A stretch of DNA of 10,619 bases from Microbacterium sp. (GCA_003524435.1 DQHP01000169.1:1-10619); one strand, 5' to 3'. Shown: positions 1 through 6,802, counted from the first letter of the stretch. Notes: generated by a model from the letters alone, not told the origin. Translations and numbers: made by a program.

Positions 1-732
1 TTCCGTCCAGGTGAGGTGCGGAGTATCGGCGCCGGGTCCGGTGGGCAGCAGCGGCACAATCGCCGGATAGTCGCCGTCGGTGCCCACTGTCCCTCGCGCC
101 TGGGCGGCGAGAATCTCGGCGGCCACTTCGTTCTGCGGACGACCGGGCCACATCGCGGCCACTGCTGTGCGCATGACCTCAGTGCACACCCTGCCGGCGC
201 CGCGCATGATCTCGATCTCGGCGGGTGATTTTATGAGCCGTGCCCAGTTGACGAGGTCGTCACAGTCCTCCAGCGACCACTGTGGCTGCGCCGCGGCGAA
301 GGCGAGGTAGGTGCGAATGGTGAAGAAGTGCGCCTCGCCCTCGTATCCGACGCGCTGACGTCCGCCGTGGCCGCGCTCGCCCAGCAGCTTGCCCATCCAG
401 TCACCGGAATGTTCGGTGGCGTTGTGAATGAGTCTCTCGGGGTATCCGAAGATGTCGGATGCTGCGATGCCGGTCGCCGTACGCCAGGCCCCGTGCGCAT
501 CCATTGCCCGCATGATGAGCGTGGGGGCACCTTCTACCGGCAGGTGCAGCACTTGTGGGGTGTAAAACGACCAGGCGTCGTAACCGGTGAGGTAGTAAAG
601 ATTCGACGGATCGGCGATGAGCAACGCGTCAAAGCCACGCTCGGCGGCACGCTGACGCACCCGCTCTTGCCGGGCTGCATACTCGGAAGCTGAGAACGCG
701 GGAGGACGGGTTAATTGGTTCTCAGGCACCAT
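1..732 (-). CDS. doeA: M24-family ectoine hydrolase-like protein (DoeA/EutD), 3' end beyond window
   Basis: This is the first 244 codons of a gene whose C-terminal part lies beyond the left edge. The start is the ATG at 732-730, preceded by AAGGAG (738-743) at a 5-nt spacing. Residues 12-165 form a creatinase/prolidase-like N-terminal domain (ADPSNLYYLTGYDAWSFY at about 40-57, then a VNWARLIKSPAEIEIMR block). The M24 'pita-bread' domain then begins, and DYPAIVPLLP followed by PHLTW near the end matches, from memory, ectoine hydrolase DoeA/EutD rather than general Xaa-Pro peptidases. The M24 catalytic residues after PHLTW are not visible. Members of this family open the ectoine ring to N-acetyl-2,4-diaminobutyrate in the cytoplasm. 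The gene is divergent from two LysR genes and an aminotransferase/aldehyde dehydrogenase pair, which fits that pathway. Alternatives are creatinase or another M24 hydrolase. The family is sure; the substrate is probable. Confidence 0.78.
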   Translation of the reverse strand, partial: MVPENQLTRPPAFSASEYAARQERVRQRAAERGFDALLIADPSNLYYLTGYDAWSFYTPQVLHLPVEGAPTLIMRAMDAHGAWRTATGIAASDIFGYPERLIHNATEHSGDWMGKLLGERGHGGRQRVGYEGEAHFFTIRTYLAFAAAQPQWSLEDCDDLVNWARLIKSPAEIEIMRGAGRVCTEVMRTAVAAMWPGRPQNEVAAEILAAQARGTVGTDGDYPAIVPLLPTGPGADTPHLTWTE

Positions 733-864
733 GTTCACTCCTTAGTGCTGGGTGCCGACGGGCACCGCTCGCGTGTGGCTTCAGGCTAGGCTCACGCAGT
801 CAGATCGAGGAAGGACCCGGGGCTTGCGTATATCGTGAAGCTCACCTTAATGATTTGAGGGATG
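733..864. promoter_or_regulatory. Divergent doeA / lysR control region with two dyads
   Basis: This 132-bp gap lies between two divergent starts, where a LysR-type regulator would normally act. It contains two dyads. One is a perfect GGTGCC/GGCACC dyad (751-766, 4-bp spacer) in the doeA leader. The other is an imperfect 19-bp dyad at 831-849, TA-N2-GTGA-N3-TCAC-N2-TA, which ends 15 bp before the LysR start. Neither is an exact T-N11-A LysR box. I cannot place a convincing -35/-10 pair for either gene. GAGG at 857-860 is the likely ribosome binding site for the plus-strand regulator. Confidence 0.45.
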
Positions 865-1782
865 ATGCTTGATCTGAACCGGCTTGCGATGCTGCGAGAG
901 CTCGAAACCAGGGGCTCGATCGTTGCGGTCTCGCGCGCCATTGGGATCAGCCCGTCGGCAATTTCGCAGCAGTTGGCCAAGCTCGAAGCCGAAGTCGGCA
1001 TGAAGCTTCTCGAACCGGTGGGCCGGCAGGTCAGGCTCACTCAGGTCGGCATCGATCTCGCGCACCGCGCTGACGAGGTGATTCGCCTGTTGGAGCAGAC
1101 CGAGGCCGAACTCGAGCAGCGCAGCACGCGCGTGCAGGGCATCGTGCGCTTCGCCTCGTTCAGCACATTCGCGCTGCGGTACCTGCCCGATGTACTGCGG
1201 CGAATGGCCCGCTCGCACCCCGACGTCGTCGTGGAGTTCACGCAGGTTGACCCCACGGATGCTTTGAATGCCGTCACCCGGCGCCGCGCCGATCTCGCCG
1301 TGACCGATGAGTATCCGAACATTCCGCGCGCCGTCGTCACGGAGATGACGCGCACTTTTCTCTCCCGCGATCCGATCGCGGTGTATGCGCCCGTTCCCGT
1401 GCAGCATCCGACAGAACTCGCCAAGATTCCGTGGATCTTCGAGCCGGCCGAGACGGATGCTGCGCTGTGGGCCACGCGCGCGTGCCGAGAAGCCGGGTTT
1501 GAACCAATCGTGCGCTTCACCTCGGCGAACCTGCGCATCCACCACTCGCTCGTGCAGGCGGGCGAGGCCGCCGCGTTCCTGCCGCGGATGCTGCTGGGTA
1601 CGCCCGACGCGCTGCTGGACATTCCGGAGCACCGCGTCGTGTGGGGTGAGGCCGAGCTTTATCGAGATGTCTATGCCGTGACCAGGCGCGGCGGCACGAT
1701 TCGCCCCGCCGTCGCCGCGCTGCTGCAACATCTCAAAGAGGTCGTCGCGGATGCTGCTGCTGAAACCTCGACGGCTGAATAG
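865..1782 (+). CDS. LysR-type transcriptional regulator (first of tandem pair)
   Basis: This is a 305-residue LysR-family regulator of normal length. The N-terminal winged helix-turn-helix (about residues 1-60) has the hallmark SPSAISQQLAKLE recognition segment followed by LLEPVGRQVRLTQVG. A linker helix and a periplasmic-binding-protein-like effector domain (about 88-290) follow. There are two adjacent ATGs at 862 and 865. I chose 865 because GAGG (857-860) is too close to 862 and because the neighbouring paralogue also begins MLDL. It lies between the divergent hydrolase gene and the aminotransferase operon, so it probably controls one or both sides and itself. The effector is unknown; an ectoine-derived intermediate such as N-acetyl-diaminobutyrate or diaminobutyrate is only a guess. 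The next regulator begins 9 bp after its stop, so the two are likely co-transcribed. Confidence 0.92.
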   Translation: MLDLNRLAMLRELETRGSIVAVSRAIGISPSAISQQLAKLEAEVGMKLLEPVGRQVRLTQVGIDLAHRADEVIRLLEQTEAELEQRSTRVQGIVRFASFSTFALRYLPDVLRRMARSHPDVVVEFTQVDPTDALNAVTRRRADLAVTDEYPNIPRAVVTEMTRTFLSRDPIAVYAPVPVQHPTELAKIPWIFEPAETDAALWATRACREAGFEPIVRFTSANLRIHHSLVQAGEAAAFLPRMLLGTPDALLDIPEHRVVWGEAELYRDVYAVTRRGGTIRPAVAALLQHLKEVVADAAAETSTAE

Positions 1783-1791
1783 GCTCGAACC

Positions 1792-2688
1792 GTGCTGGAT
1801 CTGCATCGACTGGTTGTGCTTCGCGAGGTGAAGCTGCGCGGAAGCATGACCGCCGCCGCCCGCGAACTCTCCTACAGCCACTCCGCGATCTCGCAGCAGC
1901 TCGCGCTGCTGGAAAAAGAGACTGGCGTCACGCTCCTTGAAAAAGTCGGCAGGGGCGTCAAGCTCACCGCCGCCGGCGAAGAATTGGTGCGCAACACCGA
2001 CGCGATTCTCGCCGCCGTCGAGCGCGCCGAGACTGTTCTTGCCTCGGCACACTCGGTGCCGCACGGCGTTGTGCCGCTCGCCGCATTCGCCACGATCAGC
2101 CGGACGATCATGCCCCGCGCACTGTCGGCACTCGCCGAGGATTACCCCGAACTCGACGTGCGCCTGCAGTTGTACGACCCCGAAGCGGCGATGATTCGCC
2201 TGGTATCGCGGCAGGTCGACGCGGTGATCACCGATTCATACCCCGGCACCGAGCCACCCACGACCGAGGGCATCACACAGACGGTGCTGAGCGAGGATCC
2301 GGTCCGCGGATATCTGCCGACCTGGGCGGAGGATGCCACGCTCGAGACGCTGCGCACCATGAAGTGGGTGATGGAACCACGCGGTTCCGCCGCTGCGCGC
2401 TGGGCAGTGCGGGTGTGCCGCGAGCGTGGATTCGAGCCGATCATCGCGCACGAGTCATCCGACCTACTCTTTCATCTGCGCATGGTCGAGCAAGGGCTCG
2501 CCGCTGCTTTCCTGCCTGAGATGGTGGTGCGCGAGGCGGGTCTGACGGTACAGCCGAGCCCTGCGCTGCCGATGGATCAGCGTCGCAGCGTCGTCTTTCT
2601 CGTGCGCGCTGGCGCTGAGAGCAGGCCCGCGCTGATCGCCGTGAGGGATGCTGTGGCGCAAGCGTTGCACCCACTCACGCACCCGTAA
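1792..2688 (+). CDS. LysR-type transcriptional regulator (second of tandem pair)
   Basis: This 298-residue LysR regulator is clearly paralogous to the one just upstream. The two share MLDL-x-RL at the start, RGS, SAISQQLA-LE, LLE-x-VGR-x-V-x-LT, and in the effector domain CRE-GFEPI and AAAFLP-M. The GTG start at 1792 is the only one giving a complete helix-turn-helix. No strong ribosome binding site precedes it, so translation is probably coupled to the first regulator, which ends 9 bp earlier. The effector-binding halves have diverged more than the DNA-binding halves. That suggests similar operators but different ligands, although heterodimer formation is also possible. It is followed by a 145-bp gap with its own regulatory structure before the aminotransferase gene. 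Confidence 0.92.
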   Translation: MLDLHRLVVLREVKLRGSMTAAARELSYSHSAISQQLALLEKETGVTLLEKVGRGVKLTAAGEELVRNTDAILAAVERAETVLASAHSVPHGVVPLAAFATISRTIMPRALSALAEDYPELDVRLQLYDPEAAMIRLVSRQVDAVITDSYPGTEPPTTEGITQTVLSEDPVRGYLPTWAEDATLETLRTMKWVMEPRGSAAARWAVRVCRERGFEPIIAHESSDLLFHLRMVEQGLAAAFLPEMVVREAGLTVQPSPALPMDQRRSVVFLVRAGAESRPALIAVRDAVAQALHPLTHP

Positions 2689-2710
2689 GTACTGCTGACA
2701 GATTCCAGTC

Positions 2711-2728
2711 ATTAAAGATCGCTTTTAT
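2711..2728. promoter_or_regulatory. AT-rich imperfect dyad, candidate operator/promoter
   Basis: This 18-bp stretch reads ATTAAAG-ATCG-CTTTTAT and is an imperfect palindrome (six of the seven arm pairs match). It sits in the only AT-rich patch (about 2709-2731) between the second LysR gene and the aminotransferase. Its position suits a regulator operator or a promoter core, but no good -35/-10 combination is evident around it. Confidence 0.3.
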
Positions 2729-2749
2729 TTACGAGTGGGGGTACGTAGG

Positions 2750-2817
2750 GTCAGTGGTGACGGCCAGTGTCCGCTCGCGGCTCGCCCGCCTGCGACCTGG
2801 CCGTCGCCAAGACTGAC
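2750..2817 (+). promoter_or_regulatory. Long hairpin in the leader of the aminotransferase operon
   Basis: The outer arms GTCAGT (2750-2755) and ACTGAC (2812-2817) pair perfectly. The inner arms GGTGACGGCCAG (2756-2767) and CTGGCCGTCGCC (2797-2808) pair over 12 bp with one G-U. Together they make an 18-bp stem with a 3-nt bulge (2809-2811) and a 29-nt apical region that can form a small GCGG/CCGC helix. The stem ends 3 nt before the GAGGAG ribosome binding site. No U-tract follows, so it is not an ordinary terminator. It could be a structured 5' leader or a protein-binding DNA dyad. I do not recognise a known riboswitch class. Confidence 0.6.
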
Positions 2818-2820
2818 GCA

Positions 2821-2826
2821 GAGGAG
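2821..2826 (+). promoter_or_regulatory. Ribosome binding site GAGGAG fixing the aminotransferase start
   Basis: GAGGAG lies 7 nt before the ATG at 2834. The reading frame is open further upstream, to a GTG at 2735. That extension would translate the leader hairpin, has no ribosome binding site and adds 33 residues with no resemblance to the family. Confidence 0.75.
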
Positions 2827-2833
2827 CGCTTTC

Positions 2834-4135
2834 ATGACCAACGTCAACACCGCATTCGCCGCATCCCCCTCCGCGACCCTGGTCGACGGACCAGCGCTCT
2901 GGCCCGCACAGGCGCACGTGCCGAGTGTGATCGGTCGCCAATTGGTCATCGATCGCGCCGAGGGTTCGTATGTCTTCACAACCGACGGCCGACGCCTCTT
3001 CGACGGCACCGCGGGGCTCTGGCACGCCAACGTCGGCCACTCTCACCCTGAGCTCGCCGAAGCCGCGTACGAGCAGATGAAGCAGCTCGAGACGTACCAC
3101 ATCTTCGCGCGCTTCAGCAATGACAAGGCCCTCGCCCTCGGGGAGCGCCTCGCCGCGCTCGCACCGATCGACCGCGCGAAAGTGATCCTCAATTCCGGCG
3201 GATCCGACGCCATCGATGTCGCGTGCAAGCTCGCACGTCGACACTGGCAGCGCGAGGGACGCGAGACAAAGCGCATCATCCTGAGCCGCGAATTCTCGTA
3301 CCACGGACTGCACGCCTACGGCACGAGTATCGCCGGGCTCGACTTCAACCGTGAGGGTTATGGCACCGACTCGCTCGTCCCAGAAACCGCACGCGTGCCC
3401 TTCGATGATGCCGAAGCTCTTGAGCGCACCATTGCTGAGCTCGGCGCCGAGAACATCGCCGCCTTCGTCACTGAGCCGGTGCAGGGTACGGGTGGGGTGA
3501 ATCCACCGGTTCCCGGATATCTCGAGGCCGTGCAGCGACTGTGCCGCGACAACGACATTCTGCTCATCCTCGATGAGGTCATCACCGGCTTCGGCCGCAC
3601 CGGCGAGATGTTTGCCGCGCAGCGTTACGGGATCGACCCCGACATGGTCACCTTCGCCAAGGGCGTGACCTCGGGCTATGCCCCGCTCGGCGGCGTGCTC
3701 GTCGCCCCGCGCATCTGGGAGCCGTTCTACGTCGACTCCCCCGATACACCGATCTTCCGTCACGGCGCCACCTATGCCGGGCACACGACCGCGGCGGCTG
3801 TGGCCCTGCGGCACCTCGACATTCTCGAGCGCGACCAGCTCGTGCCGCGGGTGCGTGAGCTCGAAGTAGTGCTGCAGGACGAGCTCGCAGCCCTCGCCGG
3901 TCGCCAGAGTGCCGTCGTCGATGTGCGCTCTGCCGGACTACTCGGTGGCGTCACACTCGCCGGACATTTGGCCGCCGATCGCGTCGCCGACCAGATCATC
4001 GAAATCGGCTTCATCTCCCGCCCGCTGCGCGGCAACACCTTGCAGATCAGTCCGCCGTTCATCATCAGCGATGACGAACTGCGCACCTTCATTGGCGGCA
4101 TCGAGCAAGCGATCACCGCGGAGGAGAACCGATGA
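2834..4135 (+). CDS. Class III PLP-dependent aminotransferase (DoeD-like candidate)
   Basis: This 433-residue enzyme is a complete fold-type I, class III (omega-amino acid) aminotransferase. Visible landmarks are GLWHANVGH (61-69), the phosphate-binding SGGSDA (121-126), the ring-stacking YH (156-157), EPVQGTGG (214-221), the pyridine-N aspartate D247 in LDEVITGFGRTGE, the Schiff-base lysine K276 in TFAKGVTSGYAPLGG, and T313 near GHTT. It moves an amino group from an omega-amine donor to a keto acid, commonly pyruvate or 2-oxoglutarate. It overlaps the aldehyde dehydrogenase start by four bases, so its product is most likely a semialdehyde passed to that enzyme. Next to a DoeA-like hydrolase, the best guess is 2,4-diaminobutyrate aminotransferase (DoeD). 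GABA, beta-alanine, taurine or a diamine cannot be excluded. The family is sure; the substrate is inferred. Confidence 0.92.
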   Translation: MTNVNTAFAASPSATLVDGPALWPAQAHVPSVIGRQLVIDRAEGSYVFTTDGRRLFDGTAGLWHANVGHSHPELAEAAYEQMKQLETYHIFARFSNDKALALGERLAALAPIDRAKVILNSGGSDAIDVACKLARRHWQREGRETKRIILSREFSYHGLHAYGTSIAGLDFNREGYGTDSLVPETARVPFDDAEALERTIAELGAENIAAFVTEPVQGTGGVNPPVPGYLEAVQRLCRDNDILLILDEVITGFGRTGEMFAAQRYGIDPDMVTFAKGVTSGYAPLGGVLVAPRIWEPFYVDSPDTPIFRHGATYAGHTTAAAVALRHLDILERDQLVPRVRELEVVLQDELAALAGRQSAVVDVRSAGLLGGVTLAGHLAADRVADQIIEIGFISRPLRGNTLQISPPFIISDDELRTFIGGIEQAITAEENR

Positions 4136-5610
4136 CGGATTCCACCCTGCTGCCCTCGCGCGCAGCATCCGATTCTCTCTCTGTCGCGGACGACGTGATC
4201 GAGACGCTGTCGCTGCCGACCGACGGCATCCGCGTCAATGACCCGGCGACGGGCGAGACCATCGCGCACATTCCTGACCACGATGTTGCTGCTGCGCTCG
4301 ACGCCGTCGCCGACGCCGATCGCGCGGGCCGCTCGTGGGCACAGACGACTCCCCGTCAGCGTGCAGATGTGCTGCACGCCTGGTGGAGTCTGCTCGTCAA
4401 GCACACCGAACAACTCGCCCACCTGATCACGCGCGAGATGGGCAAGCCGCTGGCGGAGTCGCGCGGCGAGGTGAAATACGGCACGGACTTCGTGCGCTGG
4501 TATGCCGAAGAGGCGGTGCGCCCCGGCGGCAATTTCCGCGAGGCGCCAGACGGCGGGGCGCACATCATCACCCGTCGTGCGCCGGTGGGTCTTGCGGTGT
4601 TGATTACACCCTGGAACTTCCCGCTCGCCATGGCGACACGTAAGATCGCCCCCGCGCTGGCGGCGGGCTGCCCGATCGTCATCAAGCCCGCAACGCTGAC
4701 GCCGCTGACCACGATCTACGCGGTGCAATTGGCCGTGCAGGCCGGGGTGCCGGAAGACCTGATCCGTGTCATCACGACGTCGAGTTCATCCGCGTTCAGC
4801 GAGGCGGTGCTGCGCGACTCCCGGGTGCGCAAAGTGTCGTTCACCGGTTCAACGCCAGTCGGGAAGACACTGCTCACCCTTGCGAGCGAGAACGTACTGC
4901 GCACCTCGATGGAGCTCGGCGGCAACGCACCATTGCTGGTGTTCGACGATGCAGATCTTGAGCGCGCCGTCGCGGGGACGGTCGCAGCGAAACTGCGCAA
5001 CGGAGGCCAGTCCTGCATCGCTGCGAACCGTATCTACGTGCAAGAGGGCATCGCGGATGACTTCGTCGCGGCGCTCGCTGAGCGTCTGAGCAGCGCGGTC
5101 GTAGGTAGCGGCTTCGAGCCGGACACAACCGTCGGGCCGCTGATCGATGACCGTGCGGTGCGGCAGATGCAGGAGCTGACCGAAGATGCTGTGGCGCTGG
5201 GCGCTGTCGTGCGCGGGACTGGTTCTACGCCGGACGGGGCGGGCAGTTTCTTCGCCCCCACCGTGCTGGATGAGGTCCCAGAGGGAGCGAAGATCGCGCA
5301 GAGTGAGATCTTCGGCCCGATCGCGGCGGTTCAGCGCTTCCGCACCGAGGATGAGGCACTCCGCCGCGCGAACGATACCGAGTTTGGTCTCGCCGGCTAC
5401 GTGTTCACCGAGAGCCTCGACCGTGCTTTCACTATTGCCGACAGACTGGAGACGGGCCTGGTGGGCATCAACCAGGGTGTTCCTTCGAACGCCGCCGCAC
5501 CATTCGGAGGCATGAAGCAATCCGGCCTCGGCCGCGAGGGCAGCTCTGAAGGTATGGAGGAATACCAGAACATCCGCTTTTACAACATGTCTCGTCGGAC
5601 GAGCGCCTGA
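4132..5610 (+). CDS. NAD(P)-dependent succinate-semialdehyde-type aldehyde dehydrogenase (DoeC-like candidate)
   Basis: This 492-residue enzyme is a full-length aldehyde dehydrogenase of the GabD type, starting inside the aminotransferase stop (ATGA). Visible residues are the oxyanion-hole N162 in PWNFP, cofactor-contacting K185, the FTGSTPVG turn (237-244), the general base E261 in ELGGNAP, and the nucleophile C295 in GGQSC. The C-terminal SNAAAPFGGMKQSGLGREGS is typical of succinate-semialdehyde dehydrogenases. R289 in KLRN and the serine of SNAAAPFGG match positions that bind the substrate carboxylate in GabD, so a carboxylated semialdehyde is expected. The second cysteine of the GabD redox pair is absent (alanine at 297). 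In an ectoine pathway it would oxidise aspartate semialdehyde to aspartate (DoeC). Succinate semialdehyde oxidation is the main alternative. Confidence 0.93.
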   Translation: MTDSTLLPSRAASDSLSVADDVIETLSLPTDGIRVNDPATGETIAHIPDHDVAAALDAVADADRAGRSWAQTTPRQRADVLHAWWSLLVKHTEQLAHLITREMGKPLAESRGEVKYGTDFVRWYAEEAVRPGGNFREAPDGGAHIITRRAPVGLAVLITPWNFPLAMATRKIAPALAAGCPIVIKPATLTPLTTIYAVQLAVQAGVPEDLIRVITTSSSSAFSEAVLRDSRVRKVSFTGSTPVGKTLLTLASENVLRTSMELGGNAPLLVFDDADLERAVAGTVAAKLRNGGQSCIAANRIYVQEGIADDFVAALAERLSSAVVGSGFEPDTTVGPLIDDRAVRQMQELTEDAVALGAVVRGTGSTPDGAGSFFAPTVLDEVPEGAKIAQSEIFGPIAAVQRFRTEDEALRRANDTEFGLAGYVFTESLDRAFTIADRLETGLVGINQGVPSNAAAPFGGMKQSGLGREGSSEGMEEYQNIRFYNMSRRTSA

Positions 5611-5619
5611 GCGCAGCAT

Positions 5620-5683
5620 CCACCCCACCTGACGTTCCACCCCACCAGCCGTTCCACCCACCAAACGTTCCACCCCACCAAAA
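5620..5683 (+). repeat. Tandem C-rich 17-bp repeats (about 3.8 copies) between aldehyde dehydrogenase and ald
   Basis: The units are at 5620-5636, 5637-5653, 5654-5669 and 5670-5683 (partial). The consensus is CCACCCCACC-N3-CGTT; the third unit lacks one C. The 64 bases contain 35 C and only 5 G. The last unit runs directly into the ald ribosome binding site. The plus-strand transcript here would be unstructured, C-rich and G-poor, as in Rho-utilisation sites. The other strand has runs of two and four Gs. The function is unknown. Confidence 0.9.
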
Positions 5684-5695
5684 GGAAGTGAAATC

Positions 5696-6802
5696 ATGCG
5701 CATCTCCGTCGTTGCAGAAATCAAGCCACAGGAGGCCAGGGTCGCCCTCACACCCGCCGGAGCTGCCGACCTGATCCGGCGCGGCCACGACGTTTCAGTA
5801 GAAACCGGGGCGGGCGTCAAAGCGGGATATCCCGACGAGCAATACGTCGTCGCCGGGGCACAGATCGTCAGCCAAGAAGATGCATGGGCCAGCGCCGAGT
5901 TACTCGTCAAGGTCAAGGAACCGATCGCATCGGAGTACCGCTTTTTGCGGTCAGACCTCACGCTGTTCACCTATCTGCACCTCGCCGCTGACCGCTCACT
6001 CACCGAGGCGCTCATCGAAGCGGGCACGCTCGGTATCGCGTATGAGACAGTGCAGGATGGCACGGGCCTGCCGCTGCTGACGCCGATGAGTGAAATCGCC
6101 GGGCGCCTCGCCGCGCAGGCAGCGGCTCATCACCTGACCCTGCAGGGTGGCGGACCCGGAATGCTGCTCGGCGGCTCCCCCGGTGTCGCGCCCTCGCGCG
6201 TCGTGGTGATTGGCGGCGGCGTTGTCGGAACGCAGGCAGCACTCTTGGCCGTAGGGCTGCAGGCCGAGGTGACAATCCTCGACATGTCCCCGACGCGTGT
6301 GCGCCAGCTCACTGAGCAGTTCGACGGGCGAGCACGGGTGCTGATGTCTGATGCCGCCACGGTCGAAAGTGAGCTCGCACGCGCTGACGTGGTGATCGGA
6401 GCGGTGCTGGTGCCTGGGCGTGCTGCGCCGAAGGTCGTCACCCGTGAGCAGCTGCGGATTCTGCGGCCAGGGTCGTTACTGATCGACGTCGCCATCGACC
6501 AGGGCGGCGCGTTTGAGACGTCGCATCCGACCACATATGAGGACCCGATCTTTGAGGTCGACGGCATCCGTCACTACTGCGTGGCGAACATGCCCGGCGG
6601 CGTGCCGCGGACGGCGACGCATGCACTGACGAATGCGACGCTGCCGTACATCCGCCGCATCGCTGAGATTGGTGTCGAGGCGGCGTTGGAAGGGTCGGAG
6701 GCGCTGCGGCGCGGAGTGAACACCCGCGGCGGGCAGATCGAGTATGCCGGCGTCGCCGCGGCCTTCCCCGATCTGCCTGCACACGCGGCGATTGGGGCGT
6801 AG
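5696..6802 (+). CDS. ald: Alanine dehydrogenase
   Basis: This 368-residue protein is a canonical NAD-dependent L-alanine dehydrogenase, which interconverts alanine with pyruvate plus ammonia. It starts MRISVVAEIKPQEARVALTP. The expected catalytic residues are present: R15, K74 (VKVKEP), H95 (YLHLA) and D268 (DVAIDQGG). The Rossmann motif VIGGGVVG is at 171-178, with D196 at the end of the second strand favouring NAD over NADP. NMPGGVPRTAT (298-308) is also typical. The ATG at 5696 has an AAGGAAG ribosome binding site about 7 nt upstream. It lies 85 bp after the aldehyde dehydrogenase, separated by C-rich repeats, so it is plausibly in the same operon but may be tuned separately. Its likely job is to recycle alanine made by the aminotransferase back to pyruvate, releasing ammonia. 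It is not the EutC type (ornithine cyclodeaminase family) found in proteobacterial ectoine clusters. Confidence 0.95.
   Translation: MRISVVAEIKPQEARVALTPAGAADLIRRGHDVSVETGAGVKAGYPDEQYVVAGAQIVSQEDAWASAELLVKVKEPIASEYRFLRSDLTLFTYLHLAADRSLTEALIEAGTLGIAYETVQDGTGLPLLTPMSEIAGRLAAQAAAHHLTLQGGGPGMLLGGSPGVAPSRVVVIGGGVVGTQAALLAVGLQAEVTILDMSPTRVRQLTEQFDGRARVLMSDAATVESELARADVVIGAVLVPGRAAPKVVTREQLRILRPGSLLIDVAIDQGGAFETSHPTTYEDPIFEVDGIRHYCVANMPGGVPRTATHALTNATLPYIRRIAEIGVEAALEGSEALRRGVNTRGGQIEYAGVAAAFPDLPAHAAIGA

Noticed and set aside
1..732. Creatinase or general Xaa-Pro dipeptidase as the product
   Set aside because: The N-terminal block and the DYPAIVPLLP/PHLTW blocks resemble ectoine hydrolase more closely, and the neighbouring aminotransferase/semialdehyde dehydrogenase pair does not fit creatine degradation. 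Not fully excluded, because the catalytic half is outside the window.
847..2064. 405-codon open frame on the minus strand across both LysR genes
   Set aside because: It is antisense to two genes with clear LysR motifs, is rich in Arg/His/Gly as expected of a GC-rich shadow frame, and has no recognisable domain.
2735..2833. 33-residue N-terminal extension of the aminotransferase from a GTG
   Set aside because: There is no ribosome binding site, it would translate the leader hairpin, and family members begin near the ATG at 2834, which has GAGGAG.
2729..3814. 361-codon minus-strand frame opposite the aminotransferase
   Set aside because: The plus strand carries every class III aminotransferase motif; the reverse frame is a compositional by-product.
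3772..4728. 318-codon minus-strand frame opposite the aminotransferase/aldehyde dehydrogenase junction
   Set aside because: It spans two overlapping real genes and has low-complexity Ser/Arg/Thr sequence at its end with no family resemblance.
5620..5683. CRISPR-like array
   Set aside because: The copies are directly adjacent with only three variable bases between conserved parts; there are no spacers and no cas genes.
4849..5970. 373-codon minus-strand frame opposite the aldehyde dehydrogenase and ald, including a Trp/Gly-rich stretch
   Set aside because: The Trp/Gly-rich stretch is the C-rich repeat read backwards; the rest is antisense to conserved active-site sequence.
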